DNA from: Candidatus Handelsmanbacteria bacterium
GTDB taxonomy: Bacteria > Latescibacterota > UBA2968 > UBA8231
Length of the DNA: 64,000 nt
NCBI GenBank assembly: GCA_016867395.1
Contig: VGJS01000008.1
Location: 1 to 64,000, forward strand
Direction: 5' to 3'
Shown here piece by piece: positions 59,537-64,000 of the stretch. Position numbers and translations under genes: made by a program. The notes under the pieces were generated by a model. That model saw only the letters and a list, made by a program, of their open reading frames with translations. It searched no databases and was not told where the DNA came from. The first letter of the stretch is position 1, and the number at the start of each line of letters is the position of its first letter.

Positions 59537-60373
59537 ATGAATTACATCGACGCCCACGCCCACGTCTGGACCGACGACCTGGCCAACTACCCTTTCGCCC
59601 CCTCCTTCAAGCCGGAGAGCGCCAAGCCCGCCAGTTTTCTACCCGAAGATCTGCTGGCCCAGGCCATGCCCTGCGGGGTGGACCGGGTGGTGCTGGTGCA
59701 GATGAGCTACTACGGCTCGGACAATTCCTATATGCTCGATGTGATGGAGGAGCACCCGGGGGTGTTCGCCGGCGTCGGCATCGTCGACTGGACCGGGCCG
59801 CGCCCCGAGGAGGAGATGCGCTGGCTGGGCGAGTGCGGGGTGCGGGGCTTCCGCATCTATCCCAGCGGGGTGCCGGTGGAGCAGTGGCTGGACGGGGAGG
59901 GCTTCGAGCGGATGTTCCGGGCCGGGGCCGAGCACCGGCTGGCCCTGTGCCCGCTGATCAACCCGGACGGGCTGGCCTCGCTGAGCCGGCGCTGCGAGCA
60001 GTTTCCCGAGACCCCGGTGATCATCGACCATCTCTGCCGCATCGGGGCCAGCTCACCCATCGGCGACGAGCAGGTGGCGACCCTGTGCCGCATGGCCCAG
60101 TACCCCTCGGTGATGGTCAAGGTTTCGGCCTTCTATGCCCTGGGGAAGAAGACCCCGCCCTACACAGACCTGGGCGACCTGATCCGCAGGGTGTACGAGG
60201 CTTTTGGCCCGCAGCGGCTGATGTGGGCCAGCGACTCGCCCTACCAGGTGCAGCCCCCTCATTCCTACCGCGAGAGCCTCGATCTGATCCACCAGGGCCT
60301 GGACTTCCTCTCGGAGGACGACCGCGACCAGATCCTGCGCCGCACCGCGGAGGATTTCTTCTTTCCGGCTTGA
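59537..60373 (+). CDS. Amidohydrolase-family (TIM-barrel) hydrolase
   Basis: A 278-residue protein with YIDAHAHVWTDDLANYPF at the N-terminus (HxH metal pair), VVLVQMSYYGSDNSYML, GVRGFRIYPSG, PVIIDHLCRIGASSP (metal His) and LMWASDSPYQVQP with the catalytic Asp. This is the amidohydrolase-2 layout of lactonases and decarboxylase-like enzymes. It is the intact-site paralogue of the gene at 36614, which has Asn at the Asp position. AGGAGA lies eight bases before the ATG. It ends 11 bases before a perfect 12-bp hairpin shared with the convergent gene. Confidence 0.9.
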   Translation: MNYIDAHAHVWTDDLANYPFAPSFKPESAKPASFLPEDLLAQAMPCGVDRVVLVQMSYYGSDNSYMLDVMEEHPGVFAGVGIVDWTGPRPEEEMRWLGECGVRGFRIYPSGVPVEQWLDGEGFERMFRAGAEHRLALCPLINPDGLASLSRRCEQFPETPVIIDHLCRIGASSPIGDEQVATLCRMAQYPSVMVKVSAFYALGKKTPPYTDLGDLIRRVYEAFGPQRLMWASDSPYQVQPPHSYRESLDLIHQGLDFLSEDDRDQILRRTAEDFFFPA

Positions 60374-60384
60374 GGTGGGACGGG

Positions 60385-60422
60385 GCGTCGGGGAGAGGCT
60401 TTCAGGGCCGTCTCCCCGACGC
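60385..60422. terminator. Bidirectional terminator-like hairpin between convergent genes
   Basis: GCGTCGGGGAGA (60385-60396) and TCTCCCCGACGC (60411-60422) are perfect inverted repeats, giving a 12-bp GC-rich stem with a 14-base loop between two convergent stops. There is no T-run. Its arms match the end of the intergenic repeat family, so it may be a minimal or internally deleted copy of that element now serving as a terminator. Confidence 0.6.
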
Positions 60423-61504
60423 TAGGCGCTAGTGCGTTCCAGATAGCTTTTGACGATCTGGATCACCAGGTCCACGTCGTGCCTGGCCTCCGACAGCGGG
60501 GTGCGGCAGGGGGTGTTGCCGGTGATGCACTCGCGGAAGTGGCGCAATTCGCGGGTGAAGGGGTTCTCCCAGTCGATGGCCGGCTCGCCCCGCATGGGCA
60601 CGCCCTGGGCGTCGTTGCGGTGGATGGTCAGGGAGGAGAGCTGGCCGCGGGAGAAACCGGTGGGGTAGGAAAGCACCAGGCGCAGGGCCTCGTCGTAGAT
60701 CTCCAGGGTTTCCCTAAACTCCCACAGCTTGGGCAGCTCGACCCAGGTGGCGGCGCAGCGCACCCCGCCGGGGTACTCGATGAGCGCGTTAATCGCCCAC
60801 CCCTCGTTCCAGATCTCCGCACTGATCACCCGCACCGGCGGTCCCAGCATCAGGCGCAAGCCGTAGATGTCGTGAATCATGCTGCCGGCCAGGATGAAGA
60901 AGGCCCGCTCGGCCTGGGGGGGCACCCGGCCGAGGGCCTGGCGCAGGGAAGCCTGACGGGCGGCCTGTAGCGCGGCGCCGGCTCCGGCGGGCAGGTCGTC
61001 GGCGCGCAGGAGGCGGAATTGTTTGAGGTGGTGGGAGTTGTCGGTGTGCAGGTGGTTGACCTGGGCGAAGCGGATCTCCTTCAATCCGTCCACCTCTCGT
61101 TTGGCCCGCTCGAAGGCCGGGTCAAAGACCTTCATGTACCCGGCCTGGGCGACCACGCCGGCGGTTTGGGCCGCCCCGATCATGGCGTCGGCGTCCTCCA
61201 GGGAGAAGCAGACGGGTTTCTCGATGAAGAGGTGTTTGCCGGCGCAGAGGACGGCGAGGGCCACCTGGGTCTTGGGGTCCGACTGGCACAGGAGCACGGC
61301 GTCGATGTCGTCCTCCAGCAGTTGGCGGTAGTCGCTGGTGTGGCGGGGCAGGTGGAAGCGGCGGGCCACGGTCTGGGCGAGTTGGGCGGAGAGGTCGCAG
61401 ACAATGGCGACCTCGAACTCCTCCTGGAGTTCGGCGAGGTTGGGCAGGTGTTGGACCTGGGCGATGGCGCCGCAGCCGACGACGCCGAGACGTACTGGTT
61501 TCAT
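60422..61504 (-). CDS. Gfo/Idh/MocA family oxidoreductase
   Basis: A 360-residue dehydrogenase starting at an ATG at 61504 with GAGGAGG nine bases upstream. The Rossmann motif is LGVVGCGAIAQVQHLPNL (about 5-22), IDAVLLCQSDPKTQVALAVLCAGKHLFIEKPVCFS carries the EKP Lys (about 95), and MIHDIYGLRLMLG supplies the active-site His/Asp region. A helical insertion near 180-210 (residues around AALQAARQASLRQALGRV) is larger than usual. It is convergent with the amidohydrolase. Substrate unknown. Confidence 0.9.
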   Translation of the reverse strand: MKPVRLGVVGCGAIAQVQHLPNLAELQEEFEVAIVCDLSAQLAQTVARRFHLPRHTSDYRQLLEDDIDAVLLCQSDPKTQVALAVLCAGKHLFIEKPVCFSLEDADAMIGAAQTAGVVAQAGYMKVFDPAFERAKREVDGLKEIRFAQVNHLHTDNSHHLKQFRLLRADDLPAGAGAALQAARQASLRQALGRVPPQAERAFFILAGSMIHDIYGLRLMLGPPVRVISAEIWNEGWAINALIEYPGGVRCAATWVELPKLWEFRETLEIYDEALRLVLSYPTGFSRGQLSSLTIHRNDAQGVPMRGEPAIDWENPFTRELRHFRECITGNTPCRTPLSEARHDVDLVIQIVKSYLERTSA

Positions 61505-61521
61505 GTGGTCCTCCTCAGTGG

Positions 61522-61667
61522 GCGTCGGGGAGCGACCCGCTCCGGCCTCTCTCAAGGCGCGCCCTGCTCCCTCGCTCGCTTCGCTCCGCTACCCGGCCCC
61601 CCGCCACGCGGTCTTCCCTTCCCAGCCACTCCCCGAGAGAGGCCTCCGGGGTCATCTCCCCGCCGCA
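61522..61667. repeat. Intergenic repeat with imperfect terminal inverted repeats, copy B (146 bp)
   Basis: The left end GCGTCGGGGAGCGACCCGC and the right end GGGGTCATCTCCCCGCCGC are inverted relative to each other for about 30 bases. The left 40 and right 30 bases closely match copy A at 5051, whereas the interior differs. It fills the gap between the oxidoreductase and cupin genes, ending two bases before the cupin stop codon. Confidence 0.65.
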
Positions 61668-61668
61668 A

Positions 61669-62307
61669 TCAGCTGGTTTTTTCCATTCTTGGGGCCAGGG
61701 TGTTCCACTGGTCGCCCAGGGCGTGGATTTGTTTGAAGACCTGGTATACTCCTTCCCACATGGTGTTGCGGGCCTGGTGTGCGGCCGCGTCGTCGCCGGC
61801 GGCTAGGGCTTGTTGCAGTTGCATGGCGGCCTGGGCCTGCTGGCGGGCGGCTTCCTGGGCCAGAGCGGCCATCACCTGGAAGGACTGCACCCAGCGTTCG
61901 GCCAGGTCCTCGACCGGGGTCTGAGTGTCGGTCTCTACGTCGTAGGCGCTGGAAGGGGCGAAGTGGATGGGCAGGCGCTCGCCCTCTGGGGTGCGGCCGG
62001 TGTGGGTGGGGTGGATGTGGGGCGTCACCGAGAGGTACATGATCATCGGCTCGTCGCCCACCACCCGCACGCTGTGGGGCTCGTCCACCAGGGCGACGCA
62101 CAGTTGGCCTGGACCCAACTCGGCCTCCTCGCCGCTGATCTCAAAGACGCAGCGGCCCTGGAGAATGAGGAAGATCTCGTGGCCCAGGTCGTGGCTGTGG
62201 CGCGAGGCCACCTGGCCGGGCTCCATGCGCAGGAATCGGGAGCGGATCTGGGGCGTCACCAGCAGGTTGCGGATGTCGGTGCGGAAGTCGTAGACTTTGA
62301 AAGGCAT
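61669..62307 (-). CDS. Cupin-domain protein
   Basis: A 212-residue protein. The single cupin fold covers about 20-115: FLRMEPGQVASRHSHDLGHEIFLILQGRCVFEI gives the metal motif 1 (HSH...E), and GQLCVALVDEPHSVRVVG gives motif 2 His. The C-terminal about 85 residues are helical and Gln/Ala-rich (AALAQEAARQQAQAAMQLQQAL), possibly for oligomerisation. GAGGAGG precedes the ATG at 62307. The metal ligands are intact, so it may be an isomerase, a dioxygenase or a binding protein. Confidence 0.85.
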   Translation of the reverse strand: MPFKVYDFRTDIRNLLVTPQIRSRFLRMEPGQVASRHSHDLGHEIFLILQGRCVFEISGEEAELGPGQLCVALVDEPHSVRVVGDEPMIMYLSVTPHIHPTHTGRTPEGERLPIHFAPSSAYDVETDTQTPVEDLAERWVQSFQVMAALAQEAARQQAQAAMQLQQALAAGDDAAAHQARNTMWEGVYQVFKQIHALGDQWNTLAPRMEKTS

Positions 62308-62375
62308 GGGGCCTCCTCGGGTGTTGATCGCCCCGCAAATTAGCGCACCCAGCCTCCCCGATCAAGGAGTACGCA

Positions 62376-63818
62376 ATGGGCACCCTGCACGGCACCATCA
62401 TCGACGCGGCCACCGGACAACCCATCGACGCCAAGGTCCACGTCCTCGACGCGATGGGCAATTTCGCCCAGCCCTCGGGCGCATTGCTCAAGCGCGGTAC
62501 CGGCACGCCTTTCTTCTTTGCCAAAAACGAGTTCGAGGTACACGCCCCGCGCGGCCGGGCCGAGGTGCTGGTGGAGCGGGGCACCGAGTACGAGCCGGCG
62601 CGCGCCGTGGTCGAAGTGCCCGAGAAAGGCGCGGCCGCGGTGGAGATCCCGCTGCGCCGCTGGTACTACCCACAGGAGCAGCGCTGGTACCCGGGCAACA
62701 CCCACATCCACTACGACGACAAGGAGACCCGGCCCGACGAGCGGTTGGGAGTGGATTGCTCGGTAGAAGGGTACAACGTGACGGTGGTCAGTGTGCTGGA
62801 CCGGCGGCAACTGCCCTACGCCAGCAACAAGTATCCCCTCGGGGCGATGAACGAGTTCACCACCGCCCACCACGTCCTCGACATCGGCGAGGAGAACCGC
62901 CACTACGGCGAGCGCTCGCCCTGGGGCTTTGGCTACGGCCATGTGATGTTCCTCAACATCCGAAATCTGATTCAACCGGTGAGCCGGGGCCACATCCTCA
63001 CCACCCAATCCGACCCGGACTATCCGCCCCTGTGCCACTGCTGCGACGAGGCGCGGGAGCAGGGGGGCATCGTCATCTGGTGCCACAACGGCCGCGGCAT
63101 GGAGGCGCCGGTGGCCGCGGCATTGGGCAAGCTCGATGCCTTCAACCTCTTCGATCCTTTCTGGATGGACCCCGAGTACGAATTGTGGTACAAGCTGCTG
63201 GACTGCGGCCTGAAGCTGCCGGCCTCCACGGGCACGGACTGGTTCGTCTGCTCCAACAACCGGGTCTACGTGCAGACGGAGGAGGAGTTTTCCTACGCCA
63301 GTTGGATAGGGGGGATGAAGGCGGGCCGCACCTACATCACTAACGGGCCGGCGGTGGACCTGAAGGTGAACGGCCGGCCCATCGGCAGCGAGCTGGCGCT
63401 GAACCAGGAGAGCGAGTTGGAGGCGGAGGTGAGTTTCCGCTCCTACTATCCCATCGAGCGGGCCGAATTGGTGGTGGACGGGCAGGTGGTGTGCCGGGAG
63501 GAGTGGCCCCAGGGCAAACGCGAGGGGGTTTTCCGCCGCCAGGTGCAGGTGGCGCGGGACGGCTGGGTGGCGGCGCGGTTGTGGGGGGATTCGCGCGACA
63601 GCTTCGGCCACGCCATCTACGCCCACACCAGCCCGATCTATTTCCGGGTGGGCCGGCCTTCCCTGCAGCGGCCGGAGTCGGCGCGCTTCTTTCTGGCGGC
63701 CATAGACGAATCCCTCAAATGGATAGACTCCTGGGGGCGGTACAACAGCGACCAGCAGCGCGAGGATGTGAAGGAGTTGTTTAGGCGGGGACGGGAGGTG
63801 TACGCGGGGCTGGTTTAG
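62376..63818 (+). CDS. CehA/McbA-like PHP-domain metallohydrolase
   Basis: A 480-residue protein. Residues 1-100 form a carboxypeptidase-regulatory-like beta domain (GTIIDAATGQPIDAKVHVLDAMGN). The PHP-type metal site begins with RWYPGNTHIHYDDKE (about 108-122) and continues with VSVLDRRQLPY, GGIVIWCHNGRGMEAP (His) and LPASTGTDWFVC (Asp). This layout is shared with CehA/McbA carbamate hydrolases and many uncharacterised secreted or cytoplasmic relatives. No signal peptide is seen. AAGGAG lies eight bases before the ATG. Convergent pressure is absent; a copy of the intergenic repeat follows. Confidence 0.88.
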   Translation: MGTLHGTIIDAATGQPIDAKVHVLDAMGNFAQPSGALLKRGTGTPFFFAKNEFEVHAPRGRAEVLVERGTEYEPARAVVEVPEKGAAAVEIPLRRWYYPQEQRWYPGNTHIHYDDKETRPDERLGVDCSVEGYNVTVVSVLDRRQLPYASNKYPLGAMNEFTTAHHVLDIGEENRHYGERSPWGFGYGHVMFLNIRNLIQPVSRGHILTTQSDPDYPPLCHCCDEAREQGGIVIWCHNGRGMEAPVAAALGKLDAFNLFDPFWMDPEYELWYKLLDCGLKLPASTGTDWFVCSNNRVYVQTEEEFSYASWIGGMKAGRTYITNGPAVDLKVNGRPIGSELALNQESELEAEVSFRSYYPIERAELVVDGQVVCREEWPQGKREGVFRRQVQVARDGWVAARLWGDSRDSFGHAIYAHTSPIYFRVGRPSLQRPESARFFLAAIDESLKWIDSWGRYNSDQQREDVKELFRRGREVYAGLV

Positions 63819-63827
63819 GTAAAGGTC

Positions 63828-64000
63828 GCGTCGGCGAGAGCCCCGTTCCAGCCTTTCCCATCCCAAGGCGCGTCGGCAACGCCCCATACGTTGGGGCGTT
63901 GCGCCCCCTCGCTCCATACACTACGCTTCCCCCTACCGCAGCCCTGCGGTCCTGCCCCCCACCTCTCCTCCAGAGGCGCCTTCGGGGCACTCCCCCGGCC
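63828..64000. repeat. Intergenic repeat, diverged copy C, with internal hairpins
   Basis: Starts GCGTCGGCGAGAGCCCCGTTC and ends near the window edge with TTCGGGGCACTCCCCCGG, again inverted relative to its start; AAGGCGCGTC matches the conserved inner block of copies A and B. Inside, GCAACGCCCCA and TGGGGCGTTGC form a perfect 11-bp stem with a TACGT loop, and ACCGCA/TGCGGT forms a smaller one. It may continue beyond base 64000. Confidence 0.55.

Overview
The window is GC-rich, densely coded DNA from a Gram-negative-type bacterium. It has secreted lipoproteins, several beta-barrel-like outer-membrane proteins and extracellular proteins ending in FlgD-Ig-like C-terminal domains. It also holds phytanoyl-CoA-type dioxygenases, small TIM-barrel amidohydrolases, Gfo/Idh/MocA oxidoreductases, DUF4954, DUF547, DUF3179 and FG-GAP/UnbV proteins. 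This mix is typical of Latescibacterota and neighbouring FCB/PVC-type lineages, but no rRNA or marker gene is present, so the taxon is an inference. No tRNA, rRNA or CRISPR array was found.

Layout. 1-0.9 kb: a decayed IS3-family element beside a C-terminal scrap of a secreted protein. 1.2-13.7 kb: mostly minus-strand envelope and redox genes. These are a dioxygenase overlapping phosphatidylserine decarboxylase, a barrel, a CBM9-like protein with a cytochrome-like lipoprotein, and a run of barrel, formylglycine-enzyme-like protein, penta-haem cytochrome with TPRs, FG-GAP/UnbV lipoprotein, TerC and dioxygenase. 13.9-26.3 kb: a mosaic of decaying genes around a compact glycosyltransferase operon. 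It includes a redoxin/DsbD-alpha gene whose in-frame TGA sits at the first position of a CxxC motif and is followed by a SECIS-like hairpin, so it is a candidate selenoprotein. 26.3-31 kb: an NtrC-type regulator and a sensor kinase, the kinase overlapping a divergent acetate-kinase paralogue. 31-39.6 kb: a DUF4159 lipoprotein, IS110 debris inside a broken ABC-F gene, TPR and hybrid-kinase pseudogenes, and a large discoidin-like secreted protein. 40-45.9 kb: a CBM9-like protein, a Cys/Met-metabolism PLP enzyme, an unusual FolC-type Mur ligase fused to an ATP-grasp domain, and moaA. 46-56.8 kb: DUF4954, divergent from an amino-sugar/acetyl cluster: nagB, acyl carrier protein, a DRE-TIM synthase, pta (frameshifted), ackA, a NagB-PIG-L fusion, two MpsC/DUF2294-like proteins and a cytidylate-kinase-like protein. 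56.9-63.8 kb: a catabolic set with cyclase, two Gfo/Idh, TerC, amidohydrolase, cupin and a CehA-like PHP hydrolase.

How it may work together (inference). The 48-55 kb cluster could deacetylate and deaminate amino sugars and return the freed acetate to acetyl-CoA through AckA and Pta, possibly for an ACP-linked condensation by the DRE-TIM enzyme. The 7-13.7 kb run looks like an extracytoplasmic electron-transfer or surface complex. The 21-25 kb operon looks like envelope polysaccharide synthesis.

Two patterns cross the window. First, at least nine recognisable but broken reading frames carry internal stops, mostly where Gln or Trp is expected, which fits C-to-T or G-to-A decay. The TGA codons at Cys positions do not fit that pattern. 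Second, a 127-173 bp intergenic element with imperfect terminal inverted repeats occurs three times, and a short related hairpin occurs once.
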